The notes: generated by a model from the letters alone, not told the origin. Shown: positions 40,258-49,361, numbered from the stretch's first letter. The stretch is 64,000 bases of DNA from Pseudomonas sp. Irchel 3H7 (GCF_900187605.1 NZ_FYEA01000003.1:248001-312000); one strand, 5' to 3'. Numbers and translations are program-made.

Positions 40258-40823
40258 ACCTGTCCAACTCACTGATGCTGGTGCTATTGCTGGGCACCAC
40301 CGTTTCTCTGGCCGGCGCATTGGGGACGATCTTGATGTTTGTCCTTGTGGTGGGCATTTATGCGTTGGGCATGTCACCGCTGCGCCCGCGCATGACAGAG
40401 GCGAGTGCCTTGCTGGCCGGTGTGCTGCTTGCTGCAACGTTAAGCAGTTGTGCAGATCTTCTGGCGCAACGCTGGTTTCTGGCGTGGCATCAGTCGTTCG
40501 GTCTCTATGGCGGATTGATCGCCTTGCAGTGCGTGGTGCTGGAGCACCACGGTTTCTTCGACCGACCGCTGGCCCAGCGCTTCAAACTTTGCGCATTGTT
40601 TGGCAGTTTGATGCTGGGGCTCGCGGCGCTGCGTGAACTCATCGGTCAGGGCAGCCTTGGCCGAGGGCTGTTCGAGCATGGCTCCGGTCTTGTTTTATTC
40701 GGCGCTGGGCTGCATCTGACAACGCTGTTGCCCGGCGCCTTTATTGTATTGGGTCTGCTGCTCGCGGCCCGTCAGGCGTGGAATCGCCCGAACTCGATAT
40801 CCAAGGAAACGCATCGCCCATGA
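40254..40823 (+). CDS. rnfE: RnfE-like subunit, N-terminally shortened
   Basis: The 189-residue membrane protein matches RnfE in its second half (YGGLIALQCVVLEHH, LRELIGQGSL, LLPGAFIVLGLLLA). Canonical RnfE is about 230 residues and has LLGLCPLLA near the start, which provides a [2Fe-2S] ligand. That segment is missing or replaced (LLLGTTVSLAGAL), while the other cysteine (Cys93, in LQC) is kept. The stop codon overlaps the nth start (ATGA). Confidence 0.83.
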   Translation: MNLSNSLMLVLLLGTTVSLAGALGTILMFVLVVGIYALGMSPLRPRMTEASALLAGVLLAATLSSCADLLAQRWFLAWHQSFGLYGGLIALQCVVLEHHGFFDRPLAQRFKLCALFGSLMLGLAALRELIGQGSLGRGLFEHGSGLVLFGAGLHLTTLLPGAFIVLGLLLAARQAWNRPNSISKETHRP

Positions 40824-41458
40824 ATGCAGCAAAACGTCTGGAGATTTTCCGCCGCCTGCACGAAGACAATCCGGAGCCAAAGACCGAACTGGCCTACTCC
40901 TCGCCGTTCGAGCTGTTGATCGCGGTGATTCTTTCGGCGCAGTCAACTGACGTCGGCGTCAACAAAGCCACGGCGAAGCTGTTTCCGGTGGCCAATACGC
41001 CGGCGGCGATCCATGCTTTAGGGGTCGAAGGTCTATCGGAATACATTAAAACGATCGGTCTCTACAACAGCAAGGCCAAGAACGTCATCGAAACCTGCCG
41101 CCTGCTGGTCGAACGCCATGGCAGTGTGGTTCCCCAAACCCGTGAAGAGCTCGAAGCCTTGCCAGGAGTAGGCCGCAAGACCGCCAACGTCGTACTCAAC
41201 ACAGCGTTCCGCCAACTGACCATGGCCGTCGACACCCACATCTTTCGCGTCAGCAACCGCACCGGCATTGCACCGGGCAAAAATGTGGTTGAAGTGGAAA
41301 ACAAGCTGATGAAGTTTGTACCCAAGGAATTCCTGCTCGACTCTCATCACTGGCTGATTCTTCACGGTCGCTACGTGTGTCTGGCCCGCAAGCCACGGTG
41401 TGGGAGTTGCCGGATCGAAGACTTGTGCGAGTACAAAGACAAAACTTCTGACGATTGA
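40820..41458 (+). CDS. nth: endonuclease III
   Basis: The 212-residue DNA glycosylase/AP lyase repairs oxidised pyrimidines. It has the helix-hairpin-helix LPGVGRKTANVV with catalytic Lys120, Asp138 in VDTH, and the C-terminal [4Fe-4S] motif C-x6-C-x2-C-x5-C. It overlaps rnfE by four bases and is the last enzyme of the rnf operon; rnf-nth linkage is usual in gamma-proteobacteria. Confidence 0.97.
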   Translation: MNAAKRLEIFRRLHEDNPEPKTELAYSSPFELLIAVILSAQSTDVGVNKATAKLFPVANTPAAIHALGVEGLSEYIKTIGLYNSKAKNVIETCRLLVERHGSVVPQTREELEALPGVGRKTANVVLNTAFRQLTMAVDTHIFRVSNRTGIAPGKNVVEVENKLMKFVPKEFLLDSHHWLILHGRYVCLARKPRCGSCRIEDLCEYKDKTSDD

Positions 41459-41564
41459 CCGGCTATTGGAACAATTGATAAGTCGATTGAAAAAATCTTT
41501 TTTACCCGCTGCAGGAATGTCGATATAAGGGGCGCCAAAGGCATTCTTAGCCGGGAGTTAGCTT

Positions 41565-41741
41565 ATGAGTAGCGACAAAGAGCCACTGGATGTAGATGAC
41601 GATATCGCTGCAGAAACTGATGACGCCGAACCTGTGGTCGAAGTCGCCAAGACCAATCTCAGCAAGCGCCGTACGATCGACAACCTGCTTGAGGAGCGCC
41701 GACTGCAAAAGCAATTGGCCGATTACGATTTTGATGACTGA
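41565..41741 (+). CDS. 58-residue acidic protein, PA3496 family
   Basis: A short frame starts at ATG 41565 behind CGGGAG and ends at 41741, directly before a terminator. The first half is very acidic (DVDDDIAAETDDAEP); the second half is basic, KRRTIDNLLEERRLQKQL, ending DYDFDD. Homologues of this size follow nth in other pseudomonads (PA3496 in P. aeruginosa, from memory). The function is unknown; the charged second half suggests binding to a partner. Confidence 0.8.
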   Translation: MSSDKEPLDVDDDIAAETDDAEPVVEVAKTNLSKRRTIDNLLEERRLQKQLADYDFDD

Positions 41742-41748
41742 TACTTGA

Positions 41749-41775
41749 AAGCCTCCCGAACCGGAGGCTTTTCTC
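41749..41775 (+). terminator. intrinsic terminator after the PA3496-like gene
   Basis: Hairpin aagcctcc-cgaacc-ggaggctt with a following T-rich stretch, seven bases after the stop codon; closes the rnf-nth region. Confidence 0.85.
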
Positions 41776-41830
41776 TTTGTGCGGCTAGCTGAGCTTGATC
41801 GGCCCATGACCCTGTCAGCCATCGATGGAT

Positions 41831-42457
41831 TCAGACCAGACCATTACGCTGCGCCAATTCGATCAGATCAACCAGAGAACGCGCATTGAGCTTCAACAAC
41901 AAGCGCGTCTTGTAGGTGCTCACGGTTTTGTTGCTCAAAAACATGCCATCTGCAATTTCCTTGTTGGTTTTGCCCCGCGCCAACTGCTGCAGCACCATCA
42001 TCTCCCGACCGGACAGACGATCCACCATATCGGCTTCACTTGCATTGCCCAGACTGGTACGCACGGTATGCAGAGCCTGATTGGGAAAATAACTGTAGCC
42101 GGACAATACGGCCTTGATTGCGCTGAGTAACTCGGTCAAGTCCTGCTGTTTGCACACATAGCCGGCCGCCCCCGATTGCATGCAGCGCATGGAAAAGTGC
42201 CCGGGAGCCTGGGAAGTCAGAACCAGTACTTTAATAGGCATGGCCGTTGAGGTCAGGCGTGCGATAACTTCCAGACCATCAAGTTTTGGTATTCCAATGT
42301 CCAGAATGACAATATCCGGCATTTGTTCTCTAGCAAGTTGTAACGCGTCCACACCGTTATCAGTTTCTGCGATGACTTCGTAGCCATGACGTTCCATCAG
42401 CATACGTACCGCAAGACGAATGACAGGGTGATCATCCACGATCAGCACTTTATTCAT
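41831..42457 (-). CDS. LuxR/NarL-type response regulator, orphan
   Basis: The 208-residue regulator has a receiver domain with Asp53 (VILDIGIPKLD) and a C-terminal LuxR helix-turn-helix (LSGREMMVLQQLARGKTNKEIADGMFLSNKTVSTYK region, about 145-205). It resembles the BvgA/EvgA/RcsB group. No sensor kinase is adjacent, so the partner is elsewhere. The ATG at 42457 is used because the receiver begins there; the longer frame is rejected. An inverted repeat TGTTC-N9-GAACA lies about 20 bases upstream of the start and may be an operator. Confidence 0.87.
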   Translation of the reverse strand: MNKVLIVDDHPVIRLAVRMLMERHGYEVIAETDNGVDALQLAREQMPDIVILDIGIPKLDGLEVIARLTSTAMPIKVLVLTSQAPGHFSMRCMQSGAAGYVCKQQDLTELLSAIKAVLSGYSYFPNQALHTVRTSLGNASEADMVDRLSGREMMVLQQLARGKTNKEIADGMFLSNKTVSTYKTRLLLKLNARSLVDLIELAQRNGLV

Positions 42458-42930
42458 GGGCAAGTCCAGTTTCGCTGTTCGAATTTTTAGAACACGCACA
42501 ATAGCCCAGTCACTTGCTCTATGGCATGCCAGTGTTAACACGCACTTGCATCGAGAGACATGCCCTACATCCATCGCGGATTAATCCTACAAAAAACCTC
42601 TACCCCTCTAAACATCCGACGCCGCATCTGCTTTTGCCGGAGGAAAAATTTCTCTTTCAACCTGTTACGGACTACGACTACCGGTAAAAAACACACGCCG
42701 TCGCTGCAGTTCATTGTGCCCGAACGGCATTGGCGCCCGGGCATATGCGCGCGACTGAAAAATATCGGGATATTGGAAACACCTGGCAACAGCGGTCGCA
42801 TCGGCATTATAACGTCGAGAAAAACATAAACACCTGAAACAAGATATTTATACCAAGCCCTATAATTTTGCTATAAAAATAAACACTGAAACACCACTAA
42901 CTACATCCAGACAATACGAACTTATTAACC
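42458..42930. other. AT-rich intergenic region without a gene
   Basis: About 470 bases between divergent genes. It holds the inverted repeat at 42476-42494 (TGTTC, nine bases, GAACA) near the response regulator and, on the other side, a stretch of about 120 bases with very low GC including a perfect TATAAT at 42861-42866. No matching -35 box is clear. Short frames here look random. Confidence 0.5.
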
Positions 42931-43677
42931 ATGAGCAAGACCAGACCAAAGAGTACAAACATGCTAAAAATCAAAAAGAAGATTAGCAACCCAATGACCG
43001 TCATTGCCATATTTGCGGCCATCTCTGAAACATCAGCCGCCGTGTCTCTGCCTTTCCTTGACAACCAGGACAGGGAAATTTATGTGTGGTTCTTGATCAG
43101 CTTTCCATTTTATTTGTTATTTCTTTTCTTTATCACTTTGAACTTCAACTACCGCTCCCTCTATTCACCTTCCGATTTCGGTAAAGACAAGAACTTCCTG
43201 AAAGTAATCGATATCAATGATCGCGAGAACAAACGAAACACCTCGATGCAAGAACCTGCCACACCAGGTACATTCGGATTCTCCAGTTGTATCGTGCCGA
43301 GCGAATCGGGCACTGTCGAATGCAAAGACTCGTGCAAAGTACACAACGCACCTGACCCGCCTGCGGACATCAACGCAAAACCGAGCCTGATTGTTCAGCA
43401 CAACATTCAGTTGCCCGCGTCGATCAGCAATCTCCATCTCATAGACGCCAGGGATGTCGATGCATCGAGAGAGTTAGCCACGATAGTGGAAAATATCCGC
43501 AACCTGGACAGGAAAACTGCCCGTGTGGTCGTCTTTCTTTCCAATCATGTGTCCGATGTTTTACTGACGCAAAATGCACTGCTGCAAATCAGGCACATAA
43601 AAAAAGGCTCTGGCAACACGCTGTGTATTGTTTATAACCTTTGCTCACAAGCGGTGACACTACTGGGGCGAGCATGA
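42931..43677 (+). CDS. unknown two-helix membrane protein, AT-rich
   Basis: The product has up to 248 residues. Two hydrophobic helices (about 23-41 and 52-71) form a compact N-terminal module with the motif FFITLNFNYRSLYSPSDFGKDKNFL after the second helix; a soluble domain of about 150 residues follows. The module recurs in bacterial proteins of unknown role as far as I recall; I cannot name the C-terminal domain. GC is clearly lower than in the neighbours, with many AAA and TAT codons, suggesting transfer. No good ribosome-binding site stands before ATG 42931; ATG 42961 has a weak AAAGAG and may be the true start. It ends at the terminator shared with argG. Confidence 0.65.
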   Translation: MSKTRPKSTNMLKIKKKISNPMTVIAIFAAISETSAAVSLPFLDNQDREIYVWFLISFPFYLLFLFFITLNFNYRSLYSPSDFGKDKNFLKVIDINDRENKRNTSMQEPATPGTFGFSSCIVPSESGTVECKDSCKVHNAPDPPADINAKPSLIVQHNIQLPASISNLHLIDARDVDASRELATIVENIRNLDRKTARVVVFLSNHVSDVLLTQNALLQIRHIKKGSGNTLCIVYNLCSQAVTLLGRA

Positions 43678-43747
43678 AGGCAGAGTCGTTGCCACACGTG
43701 CGAAAACCTGAACATGACCCGAACAGAAACCGCCAAAGAATCAAGCA

Positions 43748-43786
43748 AAAAGGGCGGCCTTGTCTCGATGACAAGGCCGCCCTTTT
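43748..43786. terminator. bidirectional terminator between the unknown gene and argG
   Basis: Hairpin with arms aaagggcggccttgtc and gacaaggccgcccttt, with A run before and T run after, so it works for both convergent genes. Confidence 0.92.
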
Positions 43787-43809
43787 CATTGCACGTCAGT
43801 CTGCAACGC

Positions 43810-45027
43810 TTAGAACAGCTTGCGGCCCTTGTTGGCAGCAATGCGCATGCGCAGCGCGTTGAGCTTGATGAAGCCCGCAGCGTCAGCCTGATTGTAAGCA
43901 CCGCCATCTTCTTCGAAGGTCGCGATGTTGGAATCGAACAGCGAATCGTCGGACTTGCGGCCAGTGACGATCACGTTGCCTTTGTACAACTTCAGGCGCA
44001 CAACGCCGTTCACGTTGACCTGCGAAGCGTCGATCATCTGCTGCAGCATCAGACGCTCTGGGCTCCACCAGTAACCGGTGTAGATCAGGCTGGCGTATTT
44101 CGGCATCAGCTCGTCTTTGAGGTGAGCGACTTCGCGGTCCAGGGTGATCGATTCGATGGCGCGGTGAGCGCGCAGCATGATGGTGCCGCCCGGGGTTTCG
44201 TAGCAACCACGGGACTTCATGCCGACGTAACGGTTCTCGACGATGTCGAGACGGCCGATACCGTGGGCACCACCGATTTTGTTCAGTGTCGCCAGCACGG
44301 TGGCCGGAGTCATTTCGACGCCGTCCAGTGCAACGATGTCGCCGTTGCGGTAAGTCAGTTCCAGGTATTGCGCTTTATCAGGAGCGTTCTCCGGGGAGAC
44401 GGTCCATTTCCACATGTCTTCTTCGTGCTCGGTCCAGGTGTCTTCCAGCACGCCGCCTTCATAGGAGATGTGCAGCAGGTTGGCGTCCATCGAGTACGGA
44501 GACTTCTTCTTGCCGTGACGCTCGATCGGGATCGCGTGCTTCTCGGCGTAGTCCATCAGCTTCTCGCGGGACAGCAGGTCCCACTCACGCCAAGGGGCAA
44601 TCACTTTAACGCCAGGCTTGAGTGCGTAGGCACCCAGTTCGAAACGCACCTGGTCGTTGCCTTTACCGGTAGCGCCATGGGAAATGGCGTCAGCGCCGGT
44701 TTCGTTGGCGATTTCGATCAGACGCTTGGCGATCAGCGGACGTGCGATGGAAGTACCCAGCAGGTACTCGCCTTCGTAAACGGTGTTGGCGCGGAACATC
44801 GGGAACACGAAATCACGCACGAATTCTTCGCGCAGATCGTCGATGTAGATTTCTTTGACGCCCATGGCCTGAGCCTTGGCGCGGGCCGGCTCGACCTCTT
44901 CGCCTTGACCGAGATCAGCGGTGAAGGTCACCACTTCACAGTTATAAGTATCCTGCAGCCACTTGAGGATCACCGAAGTGTCCAGGCCGCCGGAATACGC
45001 CAGAACGACCTTGTTTACGTCCGCCAT
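43810..45027 (-). CDS. argG: argininosuccinate synthase
   Basis: The 405-residue enzyme joins citrulline and aspartate with ATP, the seventh step of arginine synthesis. The N-terminal ATP-pyrophosphatase motif is [10 protein letters not shown]; further family blocks are [13 protein letters not shown] and [14 protein letters not shown]. The length is normal. A tandem ArgR-type operator lies about 60 bases upstream. argF, the preceding pathway step, is at 53397 in the same window. Confidence 0.98.
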   Translation of the reverse strand: MADVNKVVLAYSGGLDTSVILKWLQDTYNCEVVTFTADLGQGEEVEPARAKAQAMGVKEIYIDDLREEFVRDFVFPMFRANTVYEGEYLLGTSIARPLIAKRLIEIANETGADAISHGATGKGNDQVRFELGAYALKPGVKVIAPWREWDLLSREKLMDYAEKHAIPIERHGKKKSPYSMDANLLHISYEGGVLEDTWTEHEEDMWKWTVSPENAPDKAQYLELTYRNGDIVALDGVEMTPATVLATLNKIGGAHGIGRLDIVENRYVGMKSRGCYETPGGTIMLRAHRAIESITLDREVAHLKDELMPKYASLIYTGYWWSPERLMLQQMIDASQVNVNGVVRLKLYKGNVIVTGRKSDDSLFDSNIATFEEDGGAYNQADAAGFIKLNALRMRIAANKGRKLF

Positions 45028-45086
45028 GCCATCACTCCACGGGGTTCTACGGAAAGCCGAGGAGTCTACCGCTCAAACGCGATAAT

Positions 45087-45123
45087 TTACAGAGGCGCGA
45101 CAGCTTAAGACGACAAAGCGACA
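45087..45123 (-). promoter_or_regulatory. probable ArgR operator of argG
   Basis: On the minus strand two TGTCGC half-sites are spaced exactly 21 bases apart. The one nearer argG fits the Pseudomonas ArgR half-site TGTCGC-N8-AA completely; the other lacks the AA. Tandem half-sites at this spacing are the described ArgR pattern. Confidence 0.6.
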
Positions 45124-45156
45124 GAATCTGTCGACAGCGCGACGATGACCGGCGGG

Positions 45157-46077
45157 TCAGGAAGTCGCTGCAGTGCTGGCTGGGGTGCTCGCCTGAGGCG
45201 CTGGAGCGGTGGTTGGCGCCACGCGTGCAAGCTTCACCGCAACCCGACGGTTCTTCGCCCGGTTGGCCGCATTGGTGTTCGGAACCAATGGGTATTGTTC
45301 ACCATGGAAACGTACTGTGATCTGCGATTCGGCGATGCCATTGGCCTTGAAGAAGTCGACCACTGCCAGCGCTCGGCGGCGCGACAGTTCACGGTTGGTC
45401 AGACGATTACCGCTGTTGTCGGAATGGCCATCGAGTTCGATGTGATTGACCGTCGGATCGGCCTTCATGAATTCGAGCATCACTTGCAGCTTGGCCTTGG
45501 CGGCGGCGTCCAGATCAACGCCTTCGCCGGGGAAGCCGATCTGCGATTGCTTGATCTGGTCGAAATTCTGCGGCAGCAATTTCGCTACACAGGTCTGATA
45601 GTCGTTAAACGCCTTGCTGAATTTCACCGGCAATAAACGCACTTCCGAGACACGGCCATCGCCAGACGCGCGACGCACGACCGGGCTCCGTCCGTCCAGC
45701 AGGCCGCTGATCAAACCGCCGGCCTGCGACTGCGAACTGCTGAACAGCACGTTGCCACTGCCAAGCCTCACAGAGCCGAGATTGATGTCACTACGACCCG
45801 GCTGCCAAGGCGCAGCCGCCGCCAGCAACGTCGCCGAACCGCCGCCAAGCATGGCGTTGTAGGCATTCAGACGAAATATCGCCTGCTCGCCGGCCTTGCG
45901 CACGAACTCACCCGAACCGAAATCGGTGATCGGCTGGGTCAGACGACATTCGAACTTGTCGCCGGCGACCGTCCACTCAATGTTCTCCAGACGGGTCTGG
46001 TACGTGAGCGCCATCGCGGGAAAGCTGGCAAACACACTGAGCAAGGCTAAATAACGCTGGCGCACGGGAGGCTCCAT
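45157..46077 (-). CDS. motY: sodium/proton motor T-ring protein MotY
   Basis: The 306-residue protein has a signal peptide (about 1-24, ending FPAMA), a MotY-type N-terminal domain (about 25-150) and an OmpA-like peptidoglycan-binding domain (about 170-285, with ELDGHSDNSGNRLTNRELSRRRA). A proline/alanine/threonine tail ends it. MotY forms the T ring around the flagellar motor and anchors the stators. The ATG at 46077 gives a better signal peptide than 46092. It lies next to argG as in P. aeruginosa, from memory. Confidence 0.9.
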   Translation of the reverse strand: MEPPVRQRYLALLSVFASFPAMALTYQTRLENIEWTVAGDKFECRLTQPITDFGSGEFVRKAGEQAIFRLNAYNAMLGGGSATLLAAAAPWQPGRSDINLGSVRLGSGNVLFSSSQSQAGGLISGLLDGRSPVVRRASGDGRVSEVRLLPVKFSKAFNDYQTCVAKLLPQNFDQIKQSQIGFPGEGVDLDAAAKAKLQVMLEFMKADPTVNHIELDGHSDNSGNRLTNRELSRRRALAVVDFFKANGIAESQITVRFHGEQYPLVPNTNAANRAKNRRVAVKLARVAPTTAPAPQASTPASTAATS

Positions 46078-46225
46078 TGGCTTCTGAAACACAAAGACCG
46101 ATTCACACTATGTTTACGGCATACCTACGGGATATCGGAAGGTTCCCGCAAAACTTGATAGCGAGTGCCTGCAAGAGTCTTTTCCGGTAGCATTCGCCTC
46201 AGTTTGACCCGCCTGGAATCCCCTC

Positions 46226-47272
46226 ATGTCCGACCGCCTGACCCTGCTGCGTCCCGACGACTGGCACATTCATCTTCGCGATGGTGCCGTGTTGACCAAT
46301 ACCGTTGCCGATGTTGCGCGCACTTTTGGCCGCGCGATCATCATGCCCAACCTGGTACCTCCGGTGCGCAACGCCGCTGAAGCCGACGGCTATCGCCAGC
46401 GGATTCTCGCTGCCCGCCCGGCCGGCAGTCGCTTTGAGCCGCTGATGGTGCTGTACCTCACCGACCGCACCCAGCCCGAAGAAATTCGTGAAGCCAAGGC
46501 CAGTGGTTTTGTCTACGCCGCCAAGCTGTACCCGGCCGGCGCAACCACCAATTCCGACTCCGGCGTGACCAGCATCGACAAGATTCTGCCGGCGATCGAG
46601 GCCATGGCCGAAGTTGGCATGCCGCTGCTGATCCACGGCGAAGTCACCCGTGGCGACGTCGATGTGTTCGACCGCGAAAAGATTTTCATCGATGAGCACA
46701 TGCGCCGCGTGGTCGAGCGTTTTCCGACGCTGAAAGTGGTGTTCGAACACATCACCACCGGCGATGCCGTGCAGTTCGTCAAAGAGGCTTCGGCCAACGT
46801 TGGCGCGACCATCACCGCGCATCACCTGCTGTACAACCGCAACCACATGCTGGTGGGCGGGATTCGGCCGCACTTCTATTGCTTGCCGATCCTCAAGCGC
46901 AACACGCATCAGGAAGCCTTGCTCGATGCCGCCACCAGCGGCAGCGCCAAGTTCTTCCTCGGTACCGACTCGGCGCCGCACGCGCAGCACGCCAAGGAAG
47001 CCGCTTGCGGCTGCGCCGGCTGCTACACCGCGTACGCCGCCATCGAGATGTACGCCGAAGCCTTTGAACAGCGTAACGCGCTGGACAAGCTCGAGGCCTT
47101 CGCCAGCCTCAACGGTCCGCGTTTCTACGGCCTGCCGGCAAACACCGATCGCATCACCCTGGTCCGTGAAGAATGGACCGCCCCGACCAGCCTGCCATTC
47201 GGCGAGCTGACCGTTATCCCGCTGCGCGCCGGTGAAAAACTGCGCTGGCGCCTGCTGGAGGAACACGCGTGA
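46226..47272 (+). CDS. pyrC: dihydroorotase
   Basis: The 348-residue zinc enzyme closes carbamoyl-aspartate to dihydroorotate in pyrimidine synthesis. It begins with the metal-binding HxH motif (DWHIHLRDG) and keeps the carboxylated lysine in [13 protein letters not shown]. The length and sequence fit the type II (E. coli-like) enzyme. Its stop codon overlaps the GTG start of rnt by four bases, so the two are translationally coupled. Confidence 0.97.
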   Translation: MSDRLTLLRPDDWHIHLRDGAVLTNTVADVARTFGRAIIMPNLVPPVRNAAEADGYRQRILAARPAGSRFEPLMVLYLTDRTQPEEIREAKASGFVYAAKLYPAGATTNSDSGVTSIDKILPAIEAMAEVGMPLLIHGEVTRGDVDVFDREKIFIDEHMRRVVERFPTLKVVFEHITTGDAVQFVKEASANVGATITAHHLLYNRNHMLVGGIRPHFYCLPILKRNTHQEALLDAATSGSAKFFLGTDSAPHAQHAKEAACGCAGCYTAYAAIEMYAEAFEQRNALDKLEAFASLNGPRFYGLPANTDRITLVREEWTAPTSLPFGELTVIPLRAGEKLRWRLLEEHA

Positions 47273-47946
47273 GTGAAGACCATTTCGACGACGAACTGGA
47301 CGGTCAAAGTGGCGGTGGCGGTTCCCGTCACCCGATGGCAGCACGCTTTCGCGGCTACCTGCCGGTTGTCGTCGACGTAGAAACCGGCGGCTTCAACTCG
47401 GCCACCGATGCGTTGCTGGAGATTGCCGCGACCACCATCGCCATGGATGAAAAGGGTTTTGTTTACCCGGATCACACTTACTTCTTCCGCGTTGAGCCGT
47501 TCGAAGGCGCCAACATCGAAGCAGCGGCGCTGGAGTTCACCGGAATCAAGCTCGATCACCCACTGCGCATGGCCGTCAGCGAAGAAACCGCGTTGACCGA
47601 CATCTTCCGTGGCATTCGCAAAGCGTTGAAGGCCAATGGCTGCAAGCGCGCGATTCTGGTTGGCCACAACAGCAGCTTCGACCTTGGCTTCCTCAATGCC
47701 GCTGTCGCGCGACTGGACATGAAGCGCAACCCGTTCCACCCGTTCTCCAGCTTCGACACCGCGACGCTGGCCGGTCTGGCGTACGGTCAAACCGTACTGG
47801 CGAAAGCCTGTCAGGCAGCCGACATCGATTTCGACGGCCGTGAGGCGCACTCAGCGCGTTACGACACCGAGAAAACCGCTGAGCTGTTCTGCGGCATCGT
47901 CAACCGCTGGAAACAGATGGGCGGTTGGGAAGATTTCGACGACTGA
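47269..47946 (+). CDS. rnt: ribonuclease T
   Basis: The 225-residue DEDDh exonuclease trims 3' ends of tRNA and other stable RNAs. Exonuclease motif I is VDVETGGF, motif [12 protein letters not shown], and motif III contains [10 protein letters not shown]. The start codon is GTG at 47269, overlapping the pyrC stop. It is followed by a terminator shared with the convergent peroxiredoxin gene. Confidence 0.95.
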   Translation: MSEDHFDDELDGQSGGGGSRHPMAARFRGYLPVVVDVETGGFNSATDALLEIAATTIAMDEKGFVYPDHTYFFRVEPFEGANIEAAALEFTGIKLDHPLRMAVSEETALTDIFRGIRKALKANGCKRAILVGHNSSFDLGFLNAAVARLDMKRNPFHPFSSFDTATLAGLAYGQTVLAKACQAADIDFDGREAHSARYDTEKTAELFCGIVNRWKQMGGWEDFDD

Positions 47947-47974
47947 TCGATGGTCGTCGGGTAAATCCCGCGGA

Positions 47975-48008
47975 TAAAAAAACCGGCCACGTGGGCCGGT
48001 TTTTTTGT
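47975..48008. terminator. bidirectional terminator between rnt and the peroxiredoxin gene
   Basis: Hairpin aaaccggcc-acgt-gggccggttt with A and T runs on its flanks. Confidence 0.9.
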
Positions 48009-48024
48009 ACCTCGACGTTGCGCC

Positions 48025-48627
48025 TTACAGGGCTGCAGCGTTCTCGGTCAGGTATGCAGCAACGCCTTCTGGCGAAGCGTTCATGCCTTTGTCGCCTTTT
48101 TTCCAGTTGGCAGGGCAGACTTCGCCGTGCTCTTCGTGGAATTGCAGAGCGTCGACCAGACGGATCAGCTCTTCCATGTTACGGCCCAGCGGCAGGTCGT
48201 TGATGATCTGCGAGCGGACAACGCCTTTGTCGTCGATCAGGAACGCGCCACGGAAAGCTACGCCGCCTTCGGATTCAACGTCATAGGCCTTGGCGATGTC
48301 GTGCTTCATGTCGGCAGCCATGGTGTATTTCACCTGGCCGATGCCGCCATTGTTCACAGGCGTGTTGCGCCATGCGTTGTGAGTGAAGTGCGAGTCGATC
48401 GACACAGCGATCACTTCAACGTTGCGCGCCTTGAAGTCGGCCATGCGGTTGTCCAGAGCGATCAGCTCGGACGGGCAGACGAAGGTGAAGTCCAGTGGGT
48501 AGAAGAACACCAGGCCGTATTTGCCTTTGATGGCCGAGGACAGGGTGAAGCTGTCAACGATCTCGCCATTGCCGAGTACGGCCGGGACGGTGAAGTCAGG
48601 GGCTTGTTTGCCTACGAGTACGCTCAT
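48025..48627 (-). CDS. 2-Cys peroxiredoxin (AhpC/TSA family)
   Basis: The 200-residue enzyme reduces hydrogen peroxide and organic peroxides. The peroxidatic cysteine is Cys51 in FTFVCPSE and the resolving cysteine is Cys171 in EVCPANW, as in typical 2-Cys peroxiredoxins. It is closer to Prx/Tsa proteins than to E. coli AhpC. A GGAGAT-type site precedes the start. The neighbours bfd and bfr fit an iron and oxidative-stress context. Confidence 0.93.
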   Translation of the reverse strand: MSVLVGKQAPDFTVPAVLGNGEIVDSFTLSSAIKGKYGLVFFYPLDFTFVCPSELIALDNRMADFKARNVEVIAVSIDSHFTHNAWRNTPVNNGGIGQVKYTMAADMKHDIAKAYDVESEGGVAFRGAFLIDDKGVVRSQIINDLPLGRNMEELIRLVDALQFHEEHGEVCPANWKKGDKGMNASPEGVAAYLTENAAAL

Positions 48628-48941
48628 TGATATCTCCTGGTGTAAAAACTTGAAGTTCAGGGTCCGCGCCAGCCTGCCACCCTCAGGCGACAGCCCTGTG
48701 ACACGAACCCCCTTCGCAAGGGCCGACCATCATACACTGCGAATTTGGCCTGTCCTTAACGGTTTTTCAAAGCAGGCGCAGAACGGCGCTGCATTTACGG
48801 GGCCAGGCAAATCGCCAGTAAATACCGTTCGTCAGTCATGGCTGTTAATCGGCTGAAGCGTTCCGAAAGCACTTTGACAATCATTCTCGTTAACATTAAG
48901 ATCCATCGCAATTGAGTCACAACCAGCGACGGTTCTCACTT
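48628..48941. other. divergent intergenic region between peroxiredoxin and bfd
   Basis: About 310 bases holding the two divergent promoters. The bfd side has a Fur box at 48875-48897. I see no gene here. Confidence 0.6.
48875..48897 (+). promoter_or_regulatory. Fur box upstream of bfd
   Basis: The sequence tgacaatcattctcgttaac is close to the Pseudomonas/E. coli Fur consensus (AATCATTCTC core). It lies about 45 bases before the bfd start. In Pseudomonas bfd is induced by iron starvation. Confidence 0.7.
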
Positions 48942-49160
48942 ATGTATGTTTGTCTCTGCACTGGCGTCACCGACGGACAGATCCGCGAAGCGATCTATGA
49001 AGGTTGCTGCAGCTATAAAGAAGTTCGCCAGGCCACCGGCGTCGCCAGCCAATGCGGCAAATGTGCCTGCCTTGCCAAGGAAGTGGTACGCGAAACCCTG
49101 ACCAAGCTGCAAACCGCTCAGGCCGCGATCCCCTATCCGGTAGAATTTACTGCCGCGTAA
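48942..49160 (+). CDS. bfd: bacterioferritin-associated ferredoxin
   Basis: The 72-residue [2Fe-2S] protein delivers electrons to bacterioferritin so stored iron can be released. The four ligands are Cys4, Cys6, Cys38 and Cys41 (CLC near the start, CGKC later). The ATG at 48942 puts the first cysteines where the family has them; the longer frame is rejected. A Fur box precedes it, a terminator follows, and bfr comes next. Confidence 0.95.
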   Translation: MYVCLCTGVTDGQIREAIYEGCCSYKEVRQATGVASQCGKCACLAKEVVRETLTKLQTAQAAIPYPVEFTAA

Positions 49161-49178
49161 TAACACCCCATTTCAAAG

Positions 49179-49206
49179 AACCGGACTTATGTCCGGTTTT
49201 TTTATG
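49179..49206 (+). terminator. intrinsic terminator of bfd
   Basis: Hairpin aaccggac-ttat-gtccggtt followed by seven T residues, 19 bases after the stop codon. It separates bfd from bfr. Confidence 0.92.
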
Positions 49207-49293
49207 CCTGTAAATCAATTGCTTAGCGTCCAGACGCGGAACACAAACATTCTTATTCCGATTAATTTTCATATATTATTCAATAACTTAGGT

Positions 49294-49309
49294 TTGACAC
49301 TTATAAGTG
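49294..49309 (+). promoter_or_regulatory. 12-base palindrome overlapping a possible -35 box of bfr
   Basis: CACTTATAAGTG at 49298-49309 is a perfect palindrome. It overlaps the hexamer TTGACA (49294-49299), so a bound protein could block or help RNA polymerase. It lies about 55 bases before the bfr start in AT-rich DNA. Confidence 0.4.
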
Positions 49310-49361
49310 CGAAGCTCAAACTCTGCCGTATATACAGCTATTACAGGGCAGGACTCCGATC

